A DNA stretch of 39,151 bases from BS750m-G4 sp964472195 (GTDB lineage Bacteria; Bacteroidota; Ignavibacteria; Tepidaquicellales; Tepidaquicellaceae): the NCBI GenBank assembly GCA_964472195.1, contig CAYYJH010000015.1:1-39151 (forward strand), read 5' to 3'. The notes under the pieces were generated by a model. It was given only the letters and a program-made list of their open reading frames with translations, had not been told where the DNA came from and did no database searches. The translations under genes and the position numbers were made by a program. Each line of letters opens with the position of its first letter. The first letter of the stretch is position 1. Below are positions 15,716-25,241 of the stretch, piece after piece.

Positions 15716-17206
15716 ATGAAGTTGATAGAATTATTAAATAAGTGTTCTTGTGATTTTGATCCAAATGAAATAGTTGATATTAACGTTGAAGGATTATCGT
15801 ATGATTCGAGAAAAATCAAACAGAACTATATATTTTTTGCAATAAAAGGATTTAAAGAAGACGGAAATAAATATATAGATTCAGCTATAAAGAATGGAGC
15901 AAGTGTAATAATAACAGAATCAGATATAAATACACTTAAGAAACGATACAAAGATATCAATCTCATTTTTTTACGAGTGAATGAAATAAGAAAATGTATG
16001 GCAAATATTAGTTCTAAATTCTACAGAGAACCATCTAAGAATTTAAAACTTATTGGAATCACAGGAACGAATGGAAAAACTACCACAGCTTTCCTAATCA
16101 AAGCTATACTTGAAGAAGCGGGTGGTAAATGTGGTTTGATTGGCACGATAGATTATATGATTGGGGATGAAAAAATAGTATCAAGTTTAACAACGCCAGA
16201 GTCTGTTGAGATAAATCAATTGCTCAATGATATGAGAAGTTCTGGATTGAAGTTTTGTGTAATGGAAGTTTCGTCTATAGCATTAACTTTGGAGAGGGTA
16301 CATGGTTTGGATTTTGATGCTGGAATTTTTACAAATCTAAGCAGTGAGCATTTAGATCTTCACGAAACAATGGAGAATTATTTTCAGGCAAAGAAGCAGC
16401 TATTCGATATGCTGAATGATAGCGGAATAGCAATTTCTAATGAAGATGATATTTATGGAAAAAAAATTCTTAGTGATACATTAGCAATGAAATCATTTTA
16501 TTCGATAAATAAGGAAAGTAAATACAAAGCACTGAATGAGACATTTTCTATCGCAGGTCTTGAATTCGAGATTAATATTTGTAAACAAATTTATAAAATT
16601 CACTCTAAGCTCTCAGGTAGGTTTAACATTTACAATGTTCTTGCAGCAATAGCTTTAACGAAGGAATTAAACATAGATATGGAAATAATTCAAAAGGTAA
16701 TTAGCAACTTCGAACCTGTTAATGGAAGATTTAATAAAATAAAACTTCCAAATGGAGCTTTTGCTGTTATCGATTATTCTCATACGTCAGATTCTTTGAA
16801 AAATGCTATTGAATCAGCAATCGAGATACGAAATAAACAAATGATCAAGGGAAGAGTTATAACGGTGTTTGGTTGTGGTGGTAATAAGGACAGGACAAAA
16901 CGCCCTGTTATGGGAGAATATGCATCGTCTTTATCTGATCACACTATAATAACTTCGGATAATCCAAGATACGAAAACCCAATGGACATTATTGACGAAA
17001 TAATGGAGGGTGTTGATAAAAACAAAAGTTATGAAATCGAAGAAAAACGGGAAGAAGCCATTAAAAAAGGAATAATAATGTCAAATGAAGATGATATTAT
17101 TTTGATATGTGGAAAAGGTCATGAGATGTACCAGGAAGTAGAAGGGGTGCGAACTCATTTTGATGATAAAGAAGTAGTTGAAAAGTATTTACATTTAGCT
17201 TCATAG
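15716..17206 (+). CDS. murE: UDP-MurNAc-L-Ala-D-Glu:meso-diaminopimelate ligase
   Basis: MurE adds the third amino acid to the peptidoglycan stem peptide in the cytoplasm. The ATP-binding loop is G117-TNGKTT123. The substrate motif is D415-NPR418, the sequence known to mark enzymes that add meso-diaminopimelate rather than lysine, so the wall is predicted to be A1-gamma type. The C-terminal CGKGHEMYQ motif is also present. The 496-residue length is normal. murF starts 2 bp after the stop, so the two ligases are probably translated together. Confidence 0.98.
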   Translation: MKLIELLNKCSCDFDPNEIVDINVEGLSYDSRKIKQNYIFFAIKGFKEDGNKYIDSAIKNGASVIITESDINTLKKRYKDINLIFLRVNEIRKCMANISSKFYREPSKNLKLIGITGTNGKTTTAFLIKAILEEAGGKCGLIGTIDYMIGDEKIVSSLTTPESVEINQLLNDMRSSGLKFCVMEVSSIALTLERVHGLDFDAGIFTNLSSEHLDLHETMENYFQAKKQLFDMLNDSGIAISNEDDIYGKKILSDTLAMKSFYSINKESKYKALNETFSIAGLEFEINICKQIYKIHSKLSGRFNIYNVLAAIALTKELNIDMEIIQKVISNFEPVNGRFNKIKLPNGAFAVIDYSHTSDSLKNAIESAIEIRNKQMIKGRVITVFGCGGNKDRTKRPVMGEYASSLSDHTIITSDNPRYENPMDIIDEIMEGVDKNKSYEIEEKREEAIKKGIIMSNEDDIILICGKGHEMYQEVEGVRTHFDDKEVVEKYLHLAS

Positions 17207-17208
17207 GA

Positions 17209-18594
17209 ATGATTAAAATTTGTGAATTAATTCAATTAGAAGGATGCAAGGTTATTAATGCAGGTAAGATTGGTAATAAAACTTTTAAAGGAGTATCGAT
17301 TGATTCAAGAGTAATAACACCGAATGAAATATTTATAGCTGTTAAGGGTGAAAGTACAAATGGTCACAAATATATACGAGATGTATTTAGAAAGGGTGTC
17401 AAAGTTGCGGTAGTTGAAAGAAACTGGTTTAAAAAAAATAAGCATGAGTTCTCTAAAAAAACATTCGTAATTGTAAATGATACAATTGAAGCTTTGGGAG
17501 GATTAGCAAGAAATCACAAAAATAAATTTAATATTCCAGTATTGTGCATAGGTGGCAGTAACGGAAAAACGACAACAAAAGATCTTGTGAGCGCAGTTCT
17601 CTCAAAAAAATATAAAGTGCATAAGACAATTGGAAATTTTAATAATCATATTGGTCTTCCATTGAGCTTACTAAAATTAAATAAAACTCATGAATTTTGT
17701 GTGCTTGAAGTTGGAGCGAATCATTTTAAAGAAGTTAAGTACTTATGCGATATCGCAGAACCTGATTATGGACTCGTAACAAATATTGGAAAAGAACATC
17801 TGGAGTTTTTTGGAAATATAAGAGGAGTTGCAAAAGCAGAGTTTGAACTTTATGATTATTTGATATCAAAAAAGAAAGATTCTCTATGCTTTTTAAATTT
17901 TGACGATACTTACATAAGAGATTTTTATAAAAAAAATAATATTAAAAATGTTTTTAAATATTCCTATAGATATAACACTCAGGTAAAAGGCTGGTTCGTA
18001 AGATATAATAAGAATTTTGAACCTGTAATAGAAGTACAAGGGAGAGGAAGAAAATTTATTACTTCCGTTTCGACGTTTGGAAAGCATTCAATATTCAATG
18101 GACTGGCAGCGGCAGCAGTCGGGATTTATTTTGGAGTTGATAAAAAGAGCATCAAGAATGCTATGAGTAAATTCAAATCTGAGAGCTCAAAAAGAATGCA
18201 GGTGATCAAGTCAAACGGAATAATAATTATTAATGATTCATATAACAGCAATCCGGATTCTGTAAAAATGGGTTTGGAGACATTATCTGATTACAAGACA
18301 AAAGGGACTAAGCATGTTGTATTATCAGATATGCTTGAGTTGGGTAAAAGCAGTAAGCGGGAACACAGGATGGTAGGTGAATTGGTAAAAAAAATGAAGT
18401 TCAGGAATTTATATACATATGGAGCCGAATCGTATAACACTTTTTTAACAGCTAAGGGATTGGAAAATAATTTTTATTTCGATTCCAAAGAAGACTTAAC
18501 AAAATTTCTAAAAGCAATAGTCAAGCGTGGAGATGTTATTTATATAAAGGGATCAAGAGGAATGAAAATGGAAGATGTAATCGATCATTTTTAA
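17209..18594 (+). CDS. murF: UDP-MurNAc-tripeptide:D-Ala-D-Ala ligase
   Basis: MurF adds D-Ala-D-Ala to finish UDP-MurNAc-pentapeptide. The ATP loop is G115-GSNGKTT122, and the middle domain shows NIGKEHLEFFGN and EVGANHFKEV, typical of MurF. The C-terminal part has INDSYNSNPDSVKMGLE and LSDMLELG. The 461-residue length is normal. It sits between murE (2 bp) and mraY (39 bp), extending the Mur ligase run. No ddl for D-Ala-D-Ala synthesis is seen in this window. Confidence 0.97.
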   Translation: MIKICELIQLEGCKVINAGKIGNKTFKGVSIDSRVITPNEIFIAVKGESTNGHKYIRDVFRKGVKVAVVERNWFKKNKHEFSKKTFVIVNDTIEALGGLARNHKNKFNIPVLCIGGSNGKTTTKDLVSAVLSKKYKVHKTIGNFNNHIGLPLSLLKLNKTHEFCVLEVGANHFKEVKYLCDIAEPDYGLVTNIGKEHLEFFGNIRGVAKAEFELYDYLISKKKDSLCFLNFDDTYIRDFYKKNNIKNVFKYSYRYNTQVKGWFVRYNKNFEPVIEVQGRGRKFITSVSTFGKHSIFNGLAAAAVGIYFGVDKKSIKNAMSKFKSESSKRMQVIKSNGIIIINDSYNSNPDSVKMGLETLSDYKTKGTKHVVLSDMLELGKSSKREHRMVGELVKKMKFRNLYTYGAESYNTFLTAKGLENNFYFDSKEDLTKFLKAIVKRGDVIYIKGSRGMKMEDVIDHF

Positions 18595-18633
18595 TCTTAA
18601 AGAACAATTATAAAATAATTTTTATCAGTTCAA

Positions 18634-19743
18634 ATGCTTTATTATTTAGCTGAATACATTAACAGAGTTTATAATCCTCCAGGATTTGATGTGTTCCAGT
18701 TTTTAACATTCCGTTCAGCTTTATCAGCGATCACAGCATTATTATTTAGCTTCCTCATTGGTCCAAAAATATTGAAATGGTTAAAGAAGAAACAAATTGG
18801 AGAAACAATCAGAAAAGACGGTCCAGAGTTTCACTGGTCGAAAGCAGGAACTCCTACAATGGGAGGATTAATTATTCTGTTCTCTGTTTTAATTCCAGTA
18901 TTACTTTGGGGGGATTTGAGTAATGCATATGTCTTATTAATTCTTTTCGTAACAGTTACCCTAGGCTGCGTAGGATTCATCGATGATTATCTGAAGGTTA
19001 TTAAGAAATTTCAAAAAGGTCTTGTTGCCAAATACAAATTACTTGGACAAATCACTATAGGTTTAATAGTTGGTTTGGTAATATATTTTGCTCCTCAGTT
19101 CGAAGGGATACACTCTATAACTACTATTCCTTTTCTAAAAAGTTTTGAATTTGATTTTTCCATATTCTATATACCCATTATTATTTTTATCATAACAGCA
19201 ACATCCAATGCTGTTAACCTTACGGATGGATTGGATGGACTGGCGACTGGTACTGTCGGTATTGTTACAATAACGCTTGGTATAATTGCTTATGTATCAG
19301 GAAATATTGAGACAGCAAAATATCTTAATATAATTTATTTAAAAGGTAATGGAGAGTTAATTATTTATTGCACAGCCCTCACCGGTGCTTCGTTAGGATT
19401 TTTATGGTATAATTCGTACCCGGCTCAAGTATTTATGGGCGATACAGGTTCACTTGCGCTGGGTGGTGCTGTCGGTACATTGTGTGTCCTTGTGAAGAAG
19501 GAGTTTCTTTTGCCATTGCTTGGTGGAATATTCTTTGCAGAAGCGCTTTCAGTAATCTTTCAAAGATATTATTTCAAATATACCAGGAACAAATATGGTG
19601 AGGGAAAGAGGATTTTTAAAATGGCACCCTTGCATCATCATTTCGAAATGTTGGGTATACCAGAACCGAAGATTGTACAAAGGTTTTATATAGTAGCCAT
19701 AATACTTGCAATAATGACTCTGGTAACATTTAAAATCAGATAA
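18634..19743 (+). CDS. mraY: Phospho-MurNAc-pentapeptide transferase
   Basis: MraY is a ten-helix inner-membrane enzyme that transfers phospho-MurNAc-pentapeptide to undecaprenyl phosphate to form lipid I. The catalytic cluster is visible as N195-LTD198-GLD201, with FMGD270TGS and the histidine motif H334-HHFEMLG. The early loop has GTPTMGG and the second cytosolic loop has FIDDYLKV. The 369-residue length is normal. The stop is one base before the murD start. Confidence 0.98.
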   Translation: MLYYLAEYINRVYNPPGFDVFQFLTFRSALSAITALLFSFLIGPKILKWLKKKQIGETIRKDGPEFHWSKAGTPTMGGLIILFSVLIPVLLWGDLSNAYVLLILFVTVTLGCVGFIDDYLKVIKKFQKGLVAKYKLLGQITIGLIVGLVIYFAPQFEGIHSITTIPFLKSFEFDFSIFYIPIIIFIITATSNAVNLTDGLDGLATGTVGIVTITLGIIAYVSGNIETAKYLNIIYLKGNGELIIYCTALTGASLGFLWYNSYPAQVFMGDTGSLALGGAVGTLCVLVKKEFLLPLLGGIFFAEALSVIFQRYYFKYTRNKYGEGKRIFKMAPLHHHFEMLGIPEPKIVQRFYIVAIILAIMTLVTFKIR

Positions 19744-19744
19744 G

Positions 19745-21130
19745 TTGGTATTATCAGAAATATTAAAAAGTTCTTTTACAGTACTTGGAGCGGGCAGAAG
19801 TGGAATTGCAATCACAAAACTATTAAATAGAAAAGGCGCTAAAGTCTTTTTGAGTGAAAGTCTTCCGGTTGATAAGCTTAAATATTTTGATGAAAAAATA
19901 TTAAGAGACAATAAAATAGATTTTGAAACAGGAAGCCATTCGGGAAAAGTTTTTGAAAATGATGTAATAATTAAAAGTCCGGGTATACCAATGGATAGTG
20001 TTGTGATAAAAGATGCACTTGATAAAGGGAAAAAAGTATTTGGAGAAATAGAAGCAGCTTCATGGTTTTGTGAATGTCCTATAATTGCAGTAACAGGTAC
20101 GAACGGTAAGACGACAACAACAGTTTTAACAGGTGAGATTTTTAAACGAGCTGGTTATGATACGAAAGTATGCGGAAATGTTGGTTTAGCATTTGCAGAG
20201 GTTATCGATGATTTAAGAGAAGATTCAATAGTAGTTCTTGAGGTCAGCAGCTATCAGCTTTTAAGTACGGAAACATTTAGACCTAAAATTGCATTGTTCC
20301 TTAATTTAACGCCAGATCATATTAACTGGCATAAAACTATTGAAAATTATTTGGAAGCGAAATTAAAGATAAATAGAAATCAAAAGGAAAACGACATGTT
20401 TATTTATAATTACGATAATGAAATAATCAGAAATAAATCAAAACAATTTAACGGAATTCAGGCTGCGTTCACTATTCATAATAAATCTGGTTTGGACGAT
20501 GTTAAGATTGGGAGTTATTTAGAACAGAATAATATTTATTACTTCGACGAAACAAATGATTATCACGTTAGCATAATGAACGCAAGCGATATACAAATTA
20601 AAGGAATGCATAATGTGTATAATTCACTTGCTTCTATCATTGCAGCGAAATCTTTCTGTATAAAAAATGAGGTTATAGAAAAAACCTTGAAAAATTTTAA
20701 AGGAGTCGAACATAGGATCGAATTTGTGAAAAAGGTAAACGGTATTGATTTTTATAATGATTCGAAAGCTACAAATATTGATTCAATGTCGGTTGCTTTA
20801 AAAAGTTTTGATAAAAAAGTAATATTAATCATGGGTGGAGAAAAAACAGATACTGATTTGGAACATATCAAAGATTTAATTTTCCGAAATGTTAAGAACA
20901 TCATCGCAATAGGTGAAAATAAAAAACAGATTGAACGTGGTCTTTCAAGTGTTGTAAGAGTAGAAATTGCAGGAGGTCTTGAAGAGGCAGTCGGGCAGGC
21001 TTTCAATAAAGGAAAAGCTGGAGACATAGTTTTATTTTCCCCGGCATATAAAAGTTTTGACATGTTCGATAATTTTGAACACAGGGGGAATGAATTTAAA
21101 AGAATCGTGAATCAATTAATCATAAATTGA
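19745..21130 (+). CDS. murD: UDP-MurNAc-L-alanine:D-glutamate ligase
   Basis: MurD adds D-glutamate to UDP-MurNAc-L-Ala. The N-terminal UDP-binding domain has VLGAGRSGIA, the ATP loop is G118-TNGKTTT, and later motifs are SSYQLL, LNLTPDHINWH and YNDSKATNIDS. The 461-residue length is normal. I accept the TTG at 19745, one base after the mraY stop; no ATG lies early enough to keep the first beta strand. It overlaps or touches ftsW at TGATG, suggesting coupled translation. Confidence 0.95.
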   Translation: MVLSEILKSSFTVLGAGRSGIAITKLLNRKGAKVFLSESLPVDKLKYFDEKILRDNKIDFETGSHSGKVFENDVIIKSPGIPMDSVVIKDALDKGKKVFGEIEAASWFCECPIIAVTGTNGKTTTTVLTGEIFKRAGYDTKVCGNVGLAFAEVIDDLREDSIVVLEVSSYQLLSTETFRPKIALFLNLTPDHINWHKTIENYLEAKLKINRNQKENDMFIYNYDNEIIRNKSKQFNGIQAAFTIHNKSGLDDVKIGSYLEQNNIYYFDETNDYHVSIMNASDIQIKGMHNVYNSLASIIAAKSFCIKNEVIEKTLKNFKGVEHRIEFVKKVNGIDFYNDSKATNIDSMSVALKSFDKKVILIMGGEKTDTDLEHIKDLIFRNVKNIIAIGENKKQIERGLSSVVRVEIAGGLEEAVGQAFNKGKAGDIVLFSPAYKSFDMFDNFEHRGNEFKRIVNQLIIN

Positions 21131-22278
21131 TGAAACTCAAAGGTTACAAAATAGACATATGGATATTGTTACCAGTATTATTTCTGATCATTTTTAGTAT
21201 TGGGGCTGTTTACAGTGCAAGCTCATATTTTTCAATGGAGACATTTAATGACCCAAATTATTTGCTCAAACAGCATCTCATCAGAGTTGCAATTGCTCTA
21301 ACTTCACTTTTTATCTTTGCAAGGATTGATTATAGATATTATCAGGATATTGGAAAAATTATAATCTGGATATCAATATTTTTATTGTTATTTATTTTTA
21401 TTGGAGGAGTTTCTGAAGTCAAAGGAGCATCACGCTGGATAAGAATAGGACCTGTCAGTTTTCAACCTGCTGACTTCGCAAAGTTTGCCTTAATTATATA
21501 TATTTCACATTTGCTTGTTAAGAAGAAACACTATGTCCATTTCCTTTATAAGGGGTATTTACCCATTTTGTTTTACATTATTATTATCACCGCGTTAGTT
21601 GCTTTTCAACCAAATTTTTCGACAGCTTTAATCATATTCAGCTCGTCGATGGTTTTACTTTTATTATCAAATGTTAGACTAAAGCATATTTTTTATACGA
21701 TTGTATCCTTATTACCAATTGCAGTAATTTTCGTTTTATCTAAGTCATACATTGTTAAAAGATTAACCTCGCATGCTGAATTTACATCAGGCGGTGAATC
21801 ACATTACCAGCTTCAGCAGGCGATAATAGGTTTTGGTAATGGGGGATTGTTCGGAATGGGTCCTGGTAACTCCTTGCAAAGAGAGTTCTTTCTTCCCGAA
21901 GCACATGGTGATTTTATTTTTTCAATTGTTGGAGAAGAGTATGGTTACATAGGTGTTTTTTTAATAATTCTTCTGTTCGCTTTTATTTTGATAAGAGGTT
22001 ACAAAGTAGCAAAAAGTGTTAAAGATGATTTCGGTAAATACCTTGCATTTGGTATAACAACTATGATAACGTCGTATGCAGTTGTCAATATGTCCGTTGC
22101 GTGTGGTTTGATACCAACGACCGGAGTTCCTATCCCGTTTGTTAGTTACGGAGGAACAGCATTGATTATAAACTCTATTGCGGTTGGAATTTTACTTAAT
22201 ATATCGTCTTTCCGTAATGAACCTCAGGTAACTTTTGCGAATAATTATGCGGCTGAATCAAACAATTATGATAAATGA
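21130..22278 (+). CDS. ftsW: Septal peptidoglycan glycosyltransferase FtsW (SEDS family)
   Basis: FtsW polymerises lipid II at the septum together with FtsI. The protein has about ten membrane segments. SEDS signatures are SRWIRIGPVSFQPADFAKFA, the large periplasmic loop with GGLFGMGPGNSLQREFFLPE and HGDFIFSIVGEEYG, and the end PFVSYGGTALIINS. I prefer ATG 21130, which overlaps the murD stop by one base; a TTG one codon earlier at 21127 is possible. The gene overlaps murG by 4 bp. Confidence 0.97.
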   Translation: MKLKGYKIDIWILLPVLFLIIFSIGAVYSASSYFSMETFNDPNYLLKQHLIRVAIALTSLFIFARIDYRYYQDIGKIIIWISIFLLLFIFIGGVSEVKGASRWIRIGPVSFQPADFAKFALIIYISHLLVKKKHYVHFLYKGYLPILFYIIIITALVAFQPNFSTALIIFSSSMVLLLLSNVRLKHIFYTIVSLLPIAVIFVLSKSYIVKRLTSHAEFTSGGESHYQLQQAIIGFGNGGLFGMGPGNSLQREFFLPEAHGDFIFSIVGEEYGYIGVFLIILLFAFILIRGYKVAKSVKDDFGKYLAFGITTMITSYAVVNMSVACGLIPTTGVPIPFVSYGGTALIINSIAVGILLNISSFRNEPQVTFANNYAAESNNYDK

Positions 22279-23360
22279 AAATTTTATTTGCAGCGGGCGG
22301 TACCGGAGGTCATATATTTCCTGCAATTTCGATTGCAGACGAAATAAAAAAAATAGATAATGAATCAGAAATACTTTTTATAGGAGCAAAAGGAAGGATA
22401 GAGGAGAAGGTAGTTCCGGCTAATAACTATGAATTAAGAACGATATCAGTTTCAGGTTTAAACAGAGGAGATATAAAAAGAAATTTAAGTGTACCAATTA
22501 AAATGATAGGAGCATTACAAAGCAGTAAAAAAATATTAAAGGAATTTCACCCAAACGTAGTAGTTGGGACAGGTGGATTTGTGAGTGTTCCAGTTATTAT
22601 TAATGCTAAAAGAATGAGTATTCCGATTTTGTTGCAGGAAGGTAATTCATTCCCGGGAAAGGCGACGAAGTATTTATCGAAAAAAGCAGACAAGGTTATA
22701 ATTAATTTTGCTGAAACAAGTAAGTTTTTAAAAAGGAATGATAATATATTGAGAATATCTCATCCTATAAGGCGCTCATTAAGTAAAGTTGATAAAAGGA
22801 AAGCACTTGAGTTCTTTGGCTTGAATAAAAGTTGGAAAACATTATTTATTTTTGGAGGAAGTCAAGGAGCACAGGCAATTAATGCTGGAATCGAAAAGAT
22901 AATTCATAAATTATATTTTGAAAAAGTAAATATTATCTGGCAGACAGGAGGGACTGACTTTAGAAGACTGAAAAATAAGTTCAATGGTTTCGACTCGAAT
23001 GTTAAGATTTTTGAATTTATTGAGAACATGCAATATGCATATTCAGCAGCCGACCTTGTTATTTGCAGAGCAGGGATAAGCAGTATTATGGAGCTAGCTT
23101 ATTTAAAAGTTCCAGCAATATTGATACCTTATCCATTATCTGCAGAGAACCATCAAGAGAAAAATGCAAGAAGTCTTGAAGATAGAAATGCCTGTTTGGT
23201 AATAGTTCAAAATGAAATTGATGAGAAACTTTATAAAATGATTATTGAGTACAATAGCAAACCATCGAAACTTAAAGAAATAAGCAAGAATATTGGTGAG
23301 TTTTCTGATCCTGATTCTGCTTATAAGATTGCAAAAGAAATATTAAATCTTGTAAAATAA
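22275..23360 (+). CDS. murG: Lipid I N-acetylglucosaminyltransferase MurG
   Basis: MurG adds GlcNAc to lipid I on the cytoplasmic face, giving lipid II. The N-terminal glycine loop is G8-GTGGHIFPA. GTGGFVSVPVIINA, LLQEGNSFPGKATK, FGGSQGAQAINAG and the UDP-GlcNAc-site region CRAGISSIMELAYLKVPAILIP are all present. The 361-residue length is normal. ATGA overlaps the ftsW stop. The next gene begins at the base right after the murG stop. Confidence 0.98.
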   Translation: MKILFAAGGTGGHIFPAISIADEIKKIDNESEILFIGAKGRIEEKVVPANNYELRTISVSGLNRGDIKRNLSVPIKMIGALQSSKKILKEFHPNVVVGTGGFVSVPVIINAKRMSIPILLQEGNSFPGKATKYLSKKADKVIINFAETSKFLKRNDNILRISHPIRRSLSKVDKRKALEFFGLNKSWKTLFIFGGSQGAQAINAGIEKIIHKLYFEKVNIIWQTGGTDFRRLKNKFNGFDSNVKIFEFIENMQYAYSAADLVICRAGISSIMELAYLKVPAILIPYPLSAENHQEKNARSLEDRNACLVIVQNEIDEKLYKMIIEYNSKPSKLKEISKNIGEFSDPDSAYKIAKEILNLVK

Positions 23361-23834
23361 ATGGAAGAAAAAAGAATATATAAATACAGACTTGATTACT
23401 ATTACAAATCACTAATTGTGTATCTCTTGTTTTTCATAGTCTATGTAGCAATCAAAGGTAATTTCTTTGAAGAAAAATTCGAGATTGTCTTTCAAGACCC
23501 GATAATCTATATATGTTTAATATTCATATTATTCTTTTTGTTCGTTTTATTAATTAACGCCATAAGAGCGAGAGAAATTATTTTTGCAGAAAATAAAATA
23601 ATTATTAAGAATCGCTTTGGGCAAAGAGAGATAATGATAAATGAGATCGTAGCAGTAAAGTTCTCACGCAGGAAAAAATACAAAAGAGAAGATAGAAGTC
23701 AAGTAAGGATTGCTAAATTGAAATTGAAGAACAGGAAAAGATACTTGAGAATCAGATTAAATGATTTCAATGACACACATGAATTAATGCATGAATTCAG
23801 GAATATTTCTAAATTACTTCATGAAAGATATTAA
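23361..23834 (+). CDS. Unknown two-helix membrane protein between murG and murC
   Basis: I do not recognise this 157-residue protein. It has two hydrophobic segments (about residues 14-29 and 47-65) followed by a basic cytosolic part. From about 70 this shows alternating beta-like strands (EIIFAENKIIIKNRFGQREIMIN, split by a glycine turn) and ends in a helix (HELMHEFRNISKLLHE). The two-helix plus beta-sheet layout recalls small bacterial PH-domain membrane proteins, but this is only a fold impression. Spacing is extreme: it starts on the base after murG and its stop overlaps the murC start (TAATG). It is therefore almost certainly translated with the dcw genes. Confidence 0.8.
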   Translation: MEEKRIYKYRLDYYYKSLIVYLLFFIVYVAIKGNFFEEKFEIVFQDPIIYICLIFILFFLFVLLINAIRAREIIFAENKIIIKNRFGQREIMINEIVAVKFSRRKKYKREDRSQVRIAKLKLKNRKRYLRIRLNDFNDTHELMHEFRNISKLLHERY

Positions 23835-25234
23835 TGGAAGGATTTGATAAAGGGAAAATATTTGAAACTGTTAAAAAAGTATACCTTATAGGTATAGGTG
23901 GAATTGGGATGAGCGGAATCGCCGAATATCTTGTGAGGCAAAACTTTATAGTTTCAGGAAGTGATATCACGCTTACCGAGATCACTCAAAGGCTTGAAAG
24001 ATTTGGTGTTACTGTATTCAAAGCTCATCATGAGAATAATTTAAGTGATGACACAGATCTGGTAATTTATACTTCTGCTGTAAAAGAGGACAATGAGGAA
24101 TTAAAAAAAGCGAAGAGACTAAAAATTAAATTGATGAAGCGTGCAGAAATACTTGGTCTTATAGTGAATGATATGTATTTAATTGCTGTCAGCGGCTCAC
24201 ACGGTAAAACAACTACAACAGCTATGATTACAAAAGTATTGATTGATAATGATTATGACCCTACAGTATTTGTTGGAGGCAGTTTGGATTTTCTTGAGGG
24301 TGGTTCTTCAAGAATTGGAAAAAGTAAATATGCTGTAGTAGAGGCTGATGAGTATGATAAGAGCTTCTTAACTTTGATTTCAGATTTAATCGTTGTCACA
24401 AGCATTGAGATAGATCATACAGATATTTATGAAAGTGTTGAAGATTTAAAAAAGAATTTTAAGAAGTTTATTGATAAACGGAAAACAAATTCGAAAATCG
24501 TAGGGCTTGGAGACGATAAAAATGTTGTAGAGGTATTAGCTTCTTATCCTAAAAAGGAAAAAGTTCTTTACGGATTTGGAGCAGGTAATAATGTTAAAGC
24601 AGAAAATGTAAAACAAGATAATGGTAGTGTACGTTTTTCTACTCAAGGAGTTGATGTAGAGCTAAACGTTCCTGGGAATCATAATGTATTAAATTCATTA
24701 GCAGCTATGGTTGTGTGTAATGAAGTAGGTATCGGTATGGATTCTTTCAAAAAAAGTATAAAAGGGTTTTTGGGTGTTCAGAGGAGATTGCAATTAAAAT
24801 ATGATGGGAAAATTAAAATATATGATGATTATGCTCACCATCCGACTGAAGTAGAAGCATCATTGAAAGCTTTGAGAGCAAAAAAACCAGGGAAAATTAT
24901 AACGGTCTTTCAACCGCACTTATATTCAAGGACTAATGATTTTTACCGCGAATTTGCAGGAGCTTTGATTAGCAGTGATGTTTTAATTCTCGCAAAAATA
25001 TATCCTGCAAGGGAAAAGGAGATAGTAGGTGTTAGTTCAAAATTGATATTTGATGAGTTCCGGAAAATTTCTGATAATGATGTTTGTTACTTAGATGAGT
25101 TTGAAAAAATTATTAGCAGGTTGGATGAGATTGTTGCCGAAGGAGATTTGATCGTATTTCAGGGAGCGGGTGATGTAACTAATCTTTGCGATTTATATAT
25201 AAAACACTTAAAAAGTATGTCAATTTCAGTATGA
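23834..25234 (+). CDS. murC: UDP-MurNAc:L-alanine ligase
   Basis: MurC adds L-alanine to UDP-MurNAc, the first peptide step. The N-terminal UDP-binding loop is GIGGIGMSGIAEYL, and the ATP loop is S120-GSHGKTTTTA. VVEADEYDKSFL, VTSIEIDHTDIY and the C-terminal YDDYAHHPTEVEASLKALR are family markers. The 466-residue length is normal. The ATG overlaps the preceding stop by one base, and ftsQ starts 7 bases after the stop. murB and ddl, which often sit here in proteobacteria, are absent. Confidence 0.98.
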   Translation: MEGFDKGKIFETVKKVYLIGIGGIGMSGIAEYLVRQNFIVSGSDITLTEITQRLERFGVTVFKAHHENNLSDDTDLVIYTSAVKEDNEELKKAKRLKIKLMKRAEILGLIVNDMYLIAVSGSHGKTTTTAMITKVLIDNDYDPTVFVGGSLDFLEGGSSRIGKSKYAVVEADEYDKSFLTLISDLIVVTSIEIDHTDIYESVEDLKKNFKKFIDKRKTNSKIVGLGDDKNVVEVLASYPKKEKVLYGFGAGNNVKAENVKQDNGSVRFSTQGVDVELNVPGNHNVLNSLAAMVVCNEVGIGMDSFKKSIKGFLGVQRRLQLKYDGKIKIYDDYAHHPTEVEASLKALRAKKPGKIITVFQPHLYSRTNDFYREFAGALISSDVLILAKIYPAREKEIVGVSSKLIFDEFRKISDNDVCYLDEFEKIISRLDEIVAEGDLIVFQGAGDVTNLCDLYIKHLKSMSISV

Positions 25235-25241
25235 GGAATGT

